Shown piece after piece: positions 22,944-32,417 of a DNA stretch of 64,000 bases (positions within the stretch are counted from its first letter, which is position 1; each line of letters starts with the position of its first letter). The DNA lies in the NCBI GenBank assembly GCA_019550975.1, contig SDWH01000001.1, forward strand, positions 62,001 through 126,000, in the 5' to 3' direction. The position numbers and the translations under genes were made by a program. The notes under the pieces were generated by a model. It was not told the origin of the DNA, searched no databases, and saw only the letters and a program-made list of their open reading frames with translations. Source of the DNA: Bacteroidales bacterium SW299 (GTDB lineage Bacteria; Bacteroidota; Bacteroidia; Bacteroidales; Bacteroidaceae).

Positions 22944-25463
22944 ATGATATACCCGCAGAACTTTGAACAGAAAATAGGATTCAACCAGATCCGCGACCTG
23001 CTGAAAGCAAAATGTCTTAGCACATTGGGCGAAGAACGAGTGGATGAAATGGCTTTCTCTGACAATTTTGAGGAAATCAGCACCCGACTGGCGCAGACAA
23101 CGGAGTTTGTACGGATCATCCAAGAAGAAAACAGTTTTCCCGACCAGTATTTCTTTGACGTGCGCACGCCGCTCAAACGCATACGTGTGGAAGGACTGTA
23201 CCTGGACGAACAGGAGGTGTTCGACTTGAAGCGCTCGCTTGAAACGATACGCGACATCGTGCGCTTTCTCCAGCAAACCGAAGAAGACGAGGATCCGGAC
23301 GGCAACGGAACGGAAAACACCAAATCCCCCTACCCCGCACTGCGTGAGCTGGCAGGCGACATCATCGTGTTTCCACAGATCATAGCACGCATCAACGGCA
23401 TTCTCGACAAATTCGGAAAAATCAAGGACAATGCCTCGGCAGAACTGCTGCGCATCCGGAGAGAGTTGTCTGCCACGGCAAGCAGCATATCACGGAGCTT
23501 GAATTCAATCCTCCGGAACGCTCAGTCTGAAGGATATGTCGACAAGGATATCACTCCGACCGTACGCGACGGGCGGCTTGTCATCCCCGTCGCTCCGGGC
23601 ATGAAACGGAAAATAAGAGGTATAGTCCACGATGAATCGGCCACCGGAAAGACCGTATTCATAGAACCGGCGGAAGTGGTGGAGGCAAACAACCGCATCC
23701 GCGAACTGGAGGGAGAGGAAAGACGGGAAATCATCCGCATACTCACCGAGTTCTCCGCAGCAATCCGCCCCCAGATACCGGCAATCCTGCAATCTTACGA
23801 CTTTCTGGCTGAAATAGACTTCATCCGCGCCAAAGCTTTGTCCGGCATCGAAATGAAAGGGATAAAGCCAGCGTTTGAGGACGCACAGGTCATTGACTGG
23901 AGCGAAGCCGTTCATCCATTATTGAGAATGTCGCTTGAGAAACACGGGAAAAAGGTAGTGCCGCTAGACATCGAACTGGATGCAGCACGCCGCATCCTGC
24001 TCATATCCGGACCGAATGCCGGCGGAAAGTCCGTCTGCCTTAAAACCGTCGGACTGCTTCAGTATATGCTGCAGTGCGGAATGCTTGTTTCGATGAGCGA
24101 AAGCAGCCATGCCGGCATATTCAGCCATATATTCATCGATATCGGCGACGAACAGAGCATTGAAGACGACTTGAGCACCTACTCTTCGCATCTGACCAAC
24201 ATGAAGATGATGCTGAAATACTGCAACCACCGGAGCCTTATCCTGATCGACGAGTTTGGCGGAGGAACGGAACCGCAAATCGGAGGCGCCATCGCCGAAG
24301 CCGTCTTGAAACGGCTGAACAACAAAGGTACCTTCGGGGTCATCACCACGCACTATCAGAACCTGAAGCACTTTGCGGAAGACCACGAAGGGGTGGTAAA
24401 CGGAGCGATGCTTTATGACCGGCACGAAATGCGCCCGCTGTTCCAGCTGCAGATAGGAAACCCGGGAAGTTCGTTTGCCGTAGAGATTGCACGGAAGATC
24501 GGCTTGCCCGAAGAGGTGATAGCCGACGCCTCAGAAATCGTAGGAAGCGAATACATACAGAGCGACAAATACCTGCAGGACATCGTGCGCGACAAACGGT
24601 ACTGGGAAACCAAACGCCAGAAAATCCACCAGAGGGAAAAGCAGATGGACGCAGTCATCGAAAAATACCAGCGCGAAATTGAAGAACTGGAGCGGAGCCG
24701 GAAAGAGATTCTGAAAAAGGCGAAAGAAGATGCCGAACTCTTGCTGAAAGAGTCAAACGCAAAAATCGAGAACACAATCCGGACCATCAAGGAATCGCAG
24801 GCGGAAAAAGAGAAAACCCGGCAGGCACGCCAGGAACTGGAAGACTTCAAGCGCCAGGTGGAAGAGGCGGAAAAAGCAGCCGCAGAAGAAAAAATCGCAC
24901 GCAAGATGGAGCAGTTGCGCCAGAAGCAGGAGCGGAAAAAAAACCGGAAAGAACAGCAGAAGGCCGAAGATGCAGCCCGGGAAACGCCTAAAGCAAGGCC
25001 TATAATGGCAGACGATTACGTGCGGATCAAGGGACAGACCAGCGTAGGACAGGTGCTCGAAACAAATCCGAGAAATACGGTAGTCATGTTCGGACTGATG
25101 AAGACGAATGTCAAGACAGAGCGTCTGGAACGCGCCGAAGCCCCCAAACCGGCCGCCCCGGTAAAGTCGACCTTCGTGAGCAGCGAAACGCAGGAACTGA
25201 TGCACAAGAAGAAACTGAATTTCAAGCAGGACATTGACGTGAGGGGCATGAGGGGGGATGAAGCCATCCAGGCGGTCACTTACTTCATCGACGACGCTGT
25301 TCAGGTGGGCATCAGCCGCGTCCGCATCCTTCACGGAACGGGAACCGGCATCCTGCGCACACTCATCCGGCAATACCTTGCCACGGTGCCGGGAGTCGCC
25401 CATTTCCAGGACGAGCATGTGCAGTTCGGAGGGGCCGGAATCACAGTGGTCGACTTGAAATAA
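22944..25463 (+). CDS. mutS2: Endonuclease MutS2
   Basis: 839 residues. The MutS-type ATPase core shows Walker A GPNAGGKS (about residues 356-363), the signature STYSSHL, Walker B LILIDEFGGGTE and the trans-acting ITTHY. A long charged coiled coil follows (about 530-690), with a KOW-like segment near 695-735 (DDYVRIKGQTSVGQVLETN). The Smr nuclease domain ends the protein (DVRGMRGDEAIQAV, then RILHGTGTGILR). The lack of the N-terminal mismatch-recognition domain and the presence of Smr separate it from MutS. MutS2 suppresses recombination and rescues collided ribosomes in bacteria where it has been studied. Confidence 0.95.
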   Translation: MIYPQNFEQKIGFNQIRDLLKAKCLSTLGEERVDEMAFSDNFEEISTRLAQTTEFVRIIQEENSFPDQYFFDVRTPLKRIRVEGLYLDEQEVFDLKRSLETIRDIVRFLQQTEEDEDPDGNGTENTKSPYPALRELAGDIIVFPQIIARINGILDKFGKIKDNASAELLRIRRELSATASSISRSLNSILRNAQSEGYVDKDITPTVRDGRLVIPVAPGMKRKIRGIVHDESATGKTVFIEPAEVVEANNRIRELEGEERREIIRILTEFSAAIRPQIPAILQSYDFLAEIDFIRAKALSGIEMKGIKPAFEDAQVIDWSEAVHPLLRMSLEKHGKKVVPLDIELDAARRILLISGPNAGGKSVCLKTVGLLQYMLQCGMLVSMSESSHAGIFSHIFIDIGDEQSIEDDLSTYSSHLTNMKMMLKYCNHRSLILIDEFGGGTEPQIGGAIAEAVLKRLNNKGTFGVITTHYQNLKHFAEDHEGVVNGAMLYDRHEMRPLFQLQIGNPGSSFAVEIARKIGLPEEVIADASEIVGSEYIQSDKYLQDIVRDKRYWETKRQKIHQREKQMDAVIEKYQREIEELERSRKEILKKAKEDAELLLKESNAKIENTIRTIKESQAEKEKTRQARQELEDFKRQVEEAEKAAAEEKIARKMEQLRQKQERKKNRKEQQKAEDAARETPKARPIMADDYVRIKGQTSVGQVLETNPRNTVVMFGLMKTNVKTERLERAEAPKPAAPVKSTFVSSETQELMHKKKLNFKQDIDVRGMRGDEAIQAVTYFIDDAVQVGISRVRILHGTGTGILRTLIRQYLATVPGVAHFQDEHVQFGGAGITVVDLK

Positions 25464-25812
25464 GACGCACGGCCTGTCAGGATGCACATTGCGGGCAAAT
25501 CTTTCACATCCGGCACAAAGCCCTGCACCCGTCCGGATTTCATGCCGTCATCTTTACCTCTTCACTCCAGTGATACGATCGAATCGCTGGAGTGAAGAGA
25601 ACGTATCACTGGAGTGAGGCGATCGTATCACTAAAGTGAAGAGACAAGTCCTGCGGGACATCTTCGCCGGCAGGCCACGCAGCATACGGAACTCACCTCC
25701 ACGCCTTCCGTTCCCGTCCCGAACATCCTGCAAAAAAGGCCTTCCTCCGGAACCGGAAGAAGACCTTCACAAAAGCCTAAGTATCAGAAATTACATCTTG
25801 CACTTCCCGGCA
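25464..25812. other. Intergenic region after mutS2 with repeat cluster
   Basis: 349 bp without a supported gene between convergent genes. It contains the 22-bp repeat cluster listed separately and otherwise plain sequence. Near 25735-25765 AAGGCCTTCCTCCGG and CCGGAAGAAGACCTT can pair imperfectly, a possible terminator for the reverse-strand gene or for mutS2. Confidence 0.5.
25559..25645. repeat. Cluster of 22-bp repeats with an inverted first copy
   Basis: Three tandem copies of a 22-bp unit (25580-25601, 25602-25623, 25624-25645) share the core CGTATCACTGGAGTGA with a few changes each. An inverted copy precedes them (25560-25579), so CTTCACTCCAG and CTGGAGTGAAG form a perfect 11-bp hairpin. 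No cas genes are near and there are no unique spacers, so this is not a CRISPR array. Confidence 0.8.
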
Positions 25813-28605
25813 TCAGTCGGCCCATTGCTTAACCCGCACATTGAGCGTAACCACATTGTTCGGAACAGTGCCCCATATAGAAGTGGCCGTAACCTTCACC
25901 TGAACGGTAATATCGCCTGCCACCGACTCCAGACTGGCCTGATCGTCGGTCAGCTTGATAGTACCTGCATTCTGGTCGACAATAAATTTGCCGGCATTTT
26001 CGCCTACAGGAACCATTTCTACATTCAGGCCATAAAGGTGCAAAGCATCGCGTCCGGCGAGAGAAGAGCCAAATGCATTCTTGTCTATTGCAGGCCACAT
26101 CTCGCTGCCTCTATAGTCTGTCCATGAGAAAGCCCATTTTTCTCCGCCGGTTGTGCCGGAAGTCAGGGATGCAGACTGATATCTGTCTTCAATGACAATC
26201 TCTCCAGCGGCAGGAACAGCCCATGTACCAGACAAGTTTATGTCATCGATAAACTTGAATACAACCGGGATTGTTTCCACCACATGATCGTCGCCAAACT
26301 TCACCACTACGTCCATCTTCAGCTTTTCCGCCAGATTCTCACCGCTGCCAAGGTAATCGTTGACATCAACAATGTATTTGTTTCCTCTCATTTCGCCAAC
26401 TTCGGGCTTGAACTCAATCGTACCGCCTGCCTTTGCTACAACAGCAGCTTCTACGTCTGAATAGTTGCTGAATATCCTCGTGATGTCATCAAAGCCGATG
26501 TTTACCTGTGATGCCTGCGCTGCGTCTACAGCTACCGGAAGATAAACCACATCACCGTCCCACATTTCAGCCTTCTTCGCAAGCTTGTCAACCTCCGGAT
26601 AAGCAACGTTTGCCACGGCTTCGATTGTGATGGAAAGCGTTTCGGTCACTTTGATGCGGGCAATAGCCTTTCCGCCGTTCGTACCCTGTTTCACGATCAA
26701 TTTCAAGTCATTGTCAGCACCGCCAACGAAAGCAAAATACGCGTCACCGTCCGCGAAATCGAAAACGCTGGCATTGTGCGCCAGTCTGTTGAACTCTTCT
26801 TTGGTCAATCCCGCAGCATTGTAAACGGCATCCATCTCATCAGCAGACAAAGCGTAAGAATTTTCAAAACCGCCCACATTATTCCATTCAAAATCAAAGT
26901 TGCCGATATTTGCAGCACCTACCCTGCGGACAATCGTAACCTTATCGTCGTATGTGCCGGAATAAGGAGAGCCGGAAGCATTGTCTACCGCAATTTCATA
27001 GCCCACCGTCACAGACTTGTTCACGGAGCTTGTCTGACCCACATTGGCTACCTTCAGCACACCGGCCGCAGCATCCAGACTGAAATAATTGATGTCGCCG
27101 GAAACCTTAAACGTAAGATGGAACAAATCCATGTCAATGCCCAATTCGTCACTGGCCTTCTCCCATCCAAAAGTTCCGGTTTTCGAGTCTGACACATAAA
27201 GTTCATAATGCCCTCCGGCCAGGAAATCCAACGAAGCATGCTCTTCACCCTCTCCGGCGTTGTAAACCAGTTCTCTTTCCGTTTCGGCTGTTTCATACTT
27301 CACGTTCTTCATGTATTTTTCAACCGCCACCACATCGAAGTAATCCGAAGCGACATCGCTCACAAAATCAGAAGCACCTTCCTGACGCTTGCCGGTCACA
27401 TGCAGACAGGCAGCACGGTTGCCCGTCAAGTTGTCGGCGCTCAGCTTCATTGCCACGATACCCAAGTCCGCATCCGCCACAACCACACTTCCTTCTTTAA
27501 CCGCCAGAGGCTCATCAGCACGCGATTCTACCTCCAGGCTCTGTATTTTCACCTCATAGTTCTTGACGAAATTCTGAACGGCAGAGGCCGGAGAAATGCG
27601 GAACTTCACCTCCACTTCCTGACTGCTTGATATCAGATCCCAATCACTGCCGCTGGCAGGTTCCGCATAGAGCGTTGTGAACTGAACCTTCCCATCTGCA
27701 TAGGCCGGCACATACACAATGCTCTGAATCATGCCCTTGATAGCCTCCACATCAATCCCCAGCTTTTCAATGTCGCTCTCAATGGTTTTAATCCGGCTGT
27801 CTACCGCTCCTATTTCCCCGGCAACGATTGCCTGGACAGCATTGTACGCTTCGCCTCCCGGCACAAACAAAGATGCCGCCAAGGCTCTTGTTTCCTCAAT
27901 CTGGTCCAGCACATCAGCAAATGTTTCATACTGCCCGTTTCCGTTCTCAATGAACTTCTCGATATAGGCCGCATAGGATTCCAGTCCGGATACTCTTTTC
28001 AGCAAAGCCTCGTCGCCGTTTCCCGTAATGTACTTTTCAAAGTCAGCCTGCAACAAGGTCAGCGAACCCGCAGGACCCACGATTGCAGCCAGTTCGGCGT
28101 TCAGCCTGTTCAGGTCTATCAAAGCTCCTGTCTTTACAGCTTCTTCAATGTAGGCAGCGATGGCCCCGCCGTTTCCGTCAAGCGCATCCGTAATTTTTTC
28201 GTTAATAAAAGCGTTCAAGCCTTCTTTCGCCTGATATGCAGCCAGCGAACCCGTTTCGGCATACTCTTTTTCAGCCAGTTCCAGCTCATCAAGACGGTTC
28301 TTTATGCCGTCCAGTTCAGCGATCTTACGTTCCAGTTCCTGCACCTTGGCTGCCAGTCCCGAATCGTCGCCACTGCCGGCAAGCTGTTGCTCCAACTCAT
28401 CCAACTGCTTCTGCAAGTCCCCCTTTGCCGCATCTACAGCAGCCTTGATGTCATCGGCTGTCACAGGATTTGACGATGTAATCTGGTCGATCTGCGTCTG
28501 CAGATTCTGGATTTCGTCATCATAGTCACTGCAGCTTGTCACAGACGTACCCGCTGCAAGCACCAATGCTCCGAAGAGCATCGCACTAATAAATCTTTTT
28601 TTCAT
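25813..28605 (-). CDS. Large surface lipoprotein with N-terminal coiled coil
   Basis: 930 residues from the ATG at 28605, just before a standard MKKRF lipoprotein signal that ends in SVTSC. Residues 30-330 are heptad-rich coiled coil (LQTQIDQITSS, LDELEQQLAG, LERKIAELDGIKNRL), resembling the DUF4988-type N-terminal region common in Bacteroides surface lipoproteins. Residues 300-930 are beta-rich and probably several Ig-like domains. The protein is acidic and has the SDYDDE stretch after the cysteine that directs surface export. It may project beta domains from the cell surface; the ligand is unknown. It stands alone on the reverse strand. Confidence 0.7.
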   Translation of the reverse strand: MKKRFISAMLFGALVLAAGTSVTSCSDYDDEIQNLQTQIDQITSSNPVTADDIKAAVDAAKGDLQKQLDELEQQLAGSGDDSGLAAKVQELERKIAELDGIKNRLDELELAEKEYAETGSLAAYQAKEGLNAFINEKITDALDGNGGAIAAYIEEAVKTGALIDLNRLNAELAAIVGPAGSLTLLQADFEKYITGNGDEALLKRVSGLESYAAYIEKFIENGNGQYETFADVLDQIEETRALAASLFVPGGEAYNAVQAIVAGEIGAVDSRIKTIESDIEKLGIDVEAIKGMIQSIVYVPAYADGKVQFTTLYAEPASGSDWDLISSSQEVEVKFRISPASAVQNFVKNYEVKIQSLEVESRADEPLAVKEGSVVVADADLGIVAMKLSADNLTGNRAACLHVTGKRQEGASDFVSDVASDYFDVVAVEKYMKNVKYETAETERELVYNAGEGEEHASLDFLAGGHYELYVSDSKTGTFGWEKASDELGIDMDLFHLTFKVSGDINYFSLDAAAGVLKVANVGQTSSVNKSVTVGYEIAVDNASGSPYSGTYDDKVTIVRRVGAANIGNFDFEWNNVGGFENSYALSADEMDAVYNAAGLTKEEFNRLAHNASVFDFADGDAYFAFVGGADNDLKLIVKQGTNGGKAIARIKVTETLSITIEAVANVAYPEVDKLAKKAEMWDGDVVYLPVAVDAAQASQVNIGFDDITRIFSNYSDVEAAVVAKAGGTIEFKPEVGEMRGNKYIVDVNDYLGSGENLAEKLKMDVVVKFGDDHVVETIPVVFKFIDDINLSGTWAVPAAGEIVIEDRYQSASLTSGTTGGEKWAFSWTDYRGSEMWPAIDKNAFGSSLAGRDALHLYGLNVEMVPVGENAGKFIVDQNAGTIKLTDDQASLESVAGDITVQVKVTATSIWGTVPNNVVTLNVRVKQWAD

Positions 28606-28859
28606 AAAATAAAGCAATTAAACAATTATACATTAATCAAAAAATGATCAAACCCTGAGATTGCACGGACTGCAACATTCCCCGATTCCCCACTGCATAA
28701 ATCCGTGCCAAAACAAATAAGTATAAAAAACAAAGACTACAAACTCCACTTCTTACCATTTTTTTATAATTTAGCTACATAGAAAATGAAACACAATGCA
28801 AATATCAAACATTTATTTTAAACAACAAAATATTTGATTGATTTTTTCTAGGAGATTTT

Positions 28860-29234
28860 ATGGACATAATTGAAAGACTACAAGAATTAATTACGAGTGA
28901 AGGACTTACAGTTTCAGGATTCGCTAAGAAATTAGGTGTTGTTGATCAAACGATTAGAGGAATTGTAATACAGAAAAGGAACAAGCCAAGTTTTGACCTC
29001 TTAGTCAAGATCATTCAAACATTTGATTGGATAAACGCCGAATGGCTTCTGACCGGAAACGGAGAAATGAGAAAATCCGGCAGAACCACAAGTTCACCGG
29101 ACTTGTTTGAACTTATACAGTATTTGCGTGAAAAGGACGAAAAGATAGAAAAACTGATCGAAGAAAAGACCGAACTGAAAATCAAATTCGACATAGCCAG
29201 CCAAAAACTAAAGATGACAGAAAAAACTGACTAG
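28860..29234 (+). CDS. XRE-family helix-turn-helix regulator
   Basis: A 124-residue protein. Residues 4-66 form a lambda-repressor-like HTH (SGFAKKLGVVDQTIRGIVIQ), including the NAEWLLTGNGEM closing motif common in Bacteroidetes XRE proteins. Residues 80-120 are a charged coiled coil for dimerisation. A good Shine-Dalgarno (TAGGAG) precedes the ATG, unusual here. The upstream 28606-28859 is AT-rich and has no clear -33/-7 pair. The target is unknown; it could control the neighbouring lipoprotein gene, which is divergent. Confidence 0.8.
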   Translation: MDIIERLQELITSEGLTVSGFAKKLGVVDQTIRGIVIQKRNKPSFDLLVKIIQTFDWINAEWLLTGNGEMRKSGRTTSSPDLFELIQYLREKDEKIEKLIEEKTELKIKFDIASQKLKMTEKTD

Positions 29235-29311
29235 AACAAGAGATCAGCGCAAACTGAAAATCCGACCGGCACAAAAACATCTAAAAAATGAAACAACTGG
29301 CATATATTTCA

Positions 29312-29319
29312 TATTTTTG
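29312..29319 (+). promoter_or_regulatory. Candidate -7 box of L-serine dehydratase gene
   Basis: TATTTTTG matches TAnnTTTG, 21 bp before the chosen ATG. No TTTG is seen at the expected -33 distance, so support is partial. Confidence 0.4.
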
Positions 29320-29340
29320 CAGAACATAAATAAAGCGCAA

Positions 29341-30549
29341 ATGAAATCAATCAGAGAATTGTACCGTATCGGAACAGGACCTTCCAGCAGCCACACCATG
29401 GGGCCGCGGAAGGCCGCAGAGATTTTTTTGGCCAAACATCCTGAAGCCGCATCGTTTGAAGTGACCTTGTACGGCAGCCTTGCCGCTACCGGGAAAGGAC
29501 ACATGACCGATGTCGCCATTCTGGATGTACTGCAGCCGCACGCTCCAGTCGAAATTGTCTGGAAACCCCATGTATTCTTTCCATTCCATCCCAACGGAAT
29601 GACTTTCAAGTCATTCGACGCTGACAGGAAGAAAACGGACGAATGGACTGTGTTCAGTGTAGGAGGCGGGGCACTCGCCGAAGAGGGACACGACAACACA
29701 TCCACTCCCGACCTGTACAACATGAGTACCATGAGCCAGATTCTGTATTGGTGCGAACATACGGGACGGGGCTATTGGGAATATGTAGAGCAATGCGAGG
29801 GAAAAGAAATCTGGGATTATCTGGCCGAGGTGTGGAAAACAATGCAGGAAGCGATACACCGGGGGCTGGACGCAGAAGGAGTGCTGCCCGGACCGCTGAA
29901 TCTCCGCCGGAAAGCTTCTTCCTATTATATAAGATCGAAAGGATACAAAGACTCTTTGCGGTCGAGGGGCATGGTGTTCGCTTATGCGCTTGCCGTAAGT
30001 GAAGAGAATGCTTCGGGCGGAAAAATAGTAACGGCTCCTACATGCGGAGCGTGCGGAGTGGTTCCCGCCGTGCTGTATCACCTGCAAAAGACACGCGAAT
30101 TCAGCGACGCACGCATCCTGCGCGCTCTTGCCACCGCCGGACTGGTAGGAAACATCGTGAAACACAACGCGTCCATCTCGGGAGCCGAAGCCGGATGCCA
30201 GGCCGAAGTGGGAGTGGCATGTTCCATGGCGGCGGCAGCGGCAAGCCAGCTTTTCGGAGGAAGTCCCGCACAGATCGAATATGCAGCCGAGATGGGACTG
30301 GAGCATCATCTGGGCATGACATGCGACCCTGTATGCGGGCTGGTACAAATACCCTGCATCGAACGGAACGCATACGCAGCGGCACGTGCCCTTGACGCCA
30401 ACACCTATTCGGCCTTCACTGACGGACACCACCGCGTATCATTCGACCGTGTCGTTGAAGTAATGAAAGAAACCGGACATGATCTTCCGTCGCTGTATAA
30501 GGAAACCAGCGAAGGAGGACTTGCCAAAGACTACAAACCGATGGAGTGA
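29341..30549 (+). CDS. sdaA: L-serine dehydratase (L-serine ammonia-lyase), single chain
   Basis: 402 residues from the ATG at 29341; an ATG 24 bp upstream overlaps the promoter. The N-terminal beta domain begins RIGTGPSSSHTMGP, the family signature. The C-terminal alpha domain has the iron-sulfur cysteines in APTCGACG and MTCDPVCGLVQIPCIERNA. Alpha and beta parts are fused as in proteobacterial enzymes. It turns L-serine into pyruvate and ammonia with a [4Fe-4S] cluster, an oxygen-sensitive enzyme that suits an anaerobe. The region before it holds the XRE gene, but no functional link is evident. Confidence 0.93.
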   Translation: MKSIRELYRIGTGPSSSHTMGPRKAAEIFLAKHPEAASFEVTLYGSLAATGKGHMTDVAILDVLQPHAPVEIVWKPHVFFPFHPNGMTFKSFDADRKKTDEWTVFSVGGGALAEEGHDNTSTPDLYNMSTMSQILYWCEHTGRGYWEYVEQCEGKEIWDYLAEVWKTMQEAIHRGLDAEGVLPGPLNLRRKASSYYIRSKGYKDSLRSRGMVFAYALAVSEENASGGKIVTAPTCGACGVVPAVLYHLQKTREFSDARILRALATAGLVGNIVKHNASISGAEAGCQAEVGVACSMAAAAASQLFGGSPAQIEYAAEMGLEHHLGMTCDPVCGLVQIPCIERNAYAAARALDANTYSAFTDGHHRVSFDRVVEVMKETGHDLPSLYKETSEGGLAKDYKPME

Positions 30550-30564
30550 CTTCGGTCACTCCAT
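30541..30564 (+). terminator. UUCG-loop hairpin overlapping the sdaA stop codon
   Basis: ATGGAGTGAC and GTCACTCCAT form a perfect 10-bp stem closed by TTCG, including the sdaA stop codon (30547-30549). A second hairpin (ATCCAGCC 30588-30595 with GGCTGGAT 30606-30613) follows. Neither has a strong T-run. The remaining gap up to 30770 shows no gene. Confidence 0.6.
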
Positions 30565-30772
30565 TCTTACGCTCCGAGAAGAGCGGCATCCAGCCCGACG
30601 GTCCAGGCTGGATACTCACTCCAAACTAACAAAATATAGGTATCAAAAAAGGAATCCGCTCTTTCAGGAGCTTTCCAGGCATCTGCCGAATACCTAAAAA
30701 TAATCAGTCACACTCCGCACGCATCGGAAACCGTGCGCTATTTCACCCCTCTTTTTTCATAAAAATTAGGTA

Positions 30773-30803
30773 TTGATTGATTTTTTTACCGGATCTAACT
30801 TTG
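30773..30803 (+). promoter_or_regulatory. Promoter of the heme uptake operon
   Basis: -33 TTG (30773-30775) and -7 TAACTTTG (30796-30803) are 20 bp apart, 30 bp before the first gene of the operon. No convincing Fur-box palindrome was seen by eye around it. Confidence 0.65.
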
Positions 30804-30833
30804 CACCGACAAATAAAAAAATCAATCAGAACC

Positions 30834-31712
30834 ATGAACTTAAAAAACTTTTTTGCAATGGCTGCTATCGCATTATTTGCGGTGGCATGCGGTAATGACG
30901 ACACGACAACACCGGAACAGGAAACGGCAAAAGCCGTAGAAGGAAGCTACAGCGGACTGATGTCAATGGCTGTATCAGGAACCGTTGCCAGTGAATCGGA
31001 AACAAGCGTAAAAATCACTGCGGAAGCAGACGGAACCGTAACATTATCGTTTCCGGCAATGGGAAACGGAGGTTCAATGCAGCTGGAAGCGTTTGATGTG
31101 ACCGGAGTGTCTGTAGCAGCTTCCGAAAGTGGAACGTATACACTGAGCAAGGAAAGCTTCTCTGCCACTTCCGGCAGCATAAATCTCGAAGGAAGCAACC
31201 TTGCCGGAACGGTCAGCAACGGAGAAGTACGCATCACAATGGACGTCAAGCCGGGATCCATGCCATTCGCCATCACCTTCACATTCGACACACAGGCTGA
31301 ACCGACACCCGAAACCGTTTCACCGGCAAGCGAAATAGCGGGCGAATACAAAGGTATCATGGACATGTCTGTCATGGGAAGCTCGCAAGGCACAAGCGAA
31401 ATGACACTGAATCTGACCGAAGCGGAAGACGGAACAGTCACCATATCCGTGCCGGCCATGGGCGAAGGAGCAATGTCAATGGGAAGTTTTGACATAACCG
31501 GAGTGGCCGTAAGCAAATCGGAAGATGGCACCTGCACCTTGTCGCTGGAAAGCTTCGAAACGCTTGCAGGCAGCACAAATCTGAAAGGGAGCAACCTTAC
31601 CGGAACAGTCAGCGATAAAAAGCTGAACATGACAATGGGAATCCAGCCGGGAGCCATGCCGTTTGCCATCACCTTCACTTTCACGCCGGAAACGACAGAA
31701 GCAGCCGAATAA
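30834..31712 (+). CDS. Lipoprotein with two tandem calycin-like domains, first gene of hmu operon
   Basis: 292 residues from the ATG at 30834, with a lipoprotein signal ending VACGNDD. Two homologous domains of about 120 residues follow (about 42-157 and 170-287): both share EGxYxGxM, VKxTxEADGTVTxSxPAMG, FDVTGVxV, then SGTVSxxxxxMxxxxGxMPFAITFTF. This is a clear internal duplication of a calycin-like barrel. Both copies carry several methionines in the SMPF / GAMPF and MSM regions. It heads the HmuYRSTUV operon, 23 bp before hmuY, so a heme-binding or heme-relay role at the cell surface is a reasonable inference. Confidence 0.7.
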   Translation: MNLKNFFAMAAIALFAVACGNDDTTTPEQETAKAVEGSYSGLMSMAVSGTVASESETSVKITAEADGTVTLSFPAMGNGGSMQLEAFDVTGVSVAASESGTYTLSKESFSATSGSINLEGSNLAGTVSNGEVRITMDVKPGSMPFAITFTFDTQAEPTPETVSPASEIAGEYKGIMDMSVMGSSQGTSEMTLNLTEAEDGTVTISVPAMGEGAMSMGSFDITGVAVSKSEDGTCTLSLESFETLAGSTNLKGSNLTGTVSDKKLNMTMGIQPGAMPFAITFTFTPETTEAAE

Positions 31713-31735
31713 ACCAACCACAGACCATAAAGCAG

Positions 31736-32404
31736 ATGAAAAGAATTCGGTTTCATGCTGCCGTCTTGCTGGGAGCGACACTCTTGCCGCTCCCGGCCTG
31801 CGACGGCATATTTGACGGCATATACGATACTTACCAGATCGTTACGGCCGAGAACTGCGAGTCAATTACCGTAGACGGCACGGATTATACCAGATGGAAC
31901 TATATCAGCCTGAAGACACAGAAAACGACAGCCGTCCGCATCCTCAACCAGGAAGGCGATGAAGAGCCGTGGGACCAAGAGGGAAGCCTCCCTGCCGAAT
32001 GGGATATCGCCATCCACCGGTATGACGTAAAGACCAACGGAGGTGCCGTGCTGGAAACGTCTTATGCTAGCATGGACGAACTGCTCGATTCCGGAAGCAT
32101 CCCTGCGGGAGAATATGCGGAAGACATCGAAACAACCGACCGGATCGCCATAGACATGTCGGACATGATGAACGGAAACATCATCTACGCGAAATCTTCA
32201 TACAACGAAGTGCTGAGCAGATGGCTGAATGTAGACACAAGCACAATGCCTCCCATTTATACGATGTCAAACAAGATCTATATCCTCCGCCTGCAAGACA
32301 ATACGCATGCGGCCATCCACCTGCTGAACTATATGAACGAAAAAAATGTGAAAGGACACATGACATTTGAATATCTATACCCGCTTGAAAAGGCATTCCA
32401 ATAA
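31736..32404 (+). CDS. hmuY: HmuY-like heme-binding lipoprotein
   Basis: 222 residues with a lipoprotein signal (LLPLPAC). The body matches the HmuY family: an opening TVDGTDYTRWNYISLKT, a WDIAIHRYDVKTNGG segment and a final IYILRLQDNTHAAIHLLNYMNEKNVKGHMTFEY, which recur in this family. HmuY takes heme from host carriers and passes it to HmuR. In Porphyromonas two histidines bind heme, while Bacteroides homologues often use methionines; the candidate ligands here cannot be fixed by eye. Next gene starts 13 bp later. Confidence 0.85.
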   Translation: MKRIRFHAAVLLGATLLPLPACDGIFDGIYDTYQIVTAENCESITVDGTDYTRWNYISLKTQKTTAVRILNQEGDEEPWDQEGSLPAEWDIAIHRYDVKTNGGAVLETSYASMDELLDSGSIPAGEYAEDIETTDRIAIDMSDMMNGNIIYAKSSYNEVLSRWLNVDTSTMPPIYTMSNKIYILRLQDNTHAAIHLLNYMNEKNVKGHMTFEYLYPLEKAFQ

Positions 32405-32417
32405 AACCAAACAAAAA

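Noticed and set aside
25559..25645. Possible CRISPR array
   Set aside because: The 22-bp units are directly abutting with no unique spacers, one copy is inverted, and there are no cas genes.
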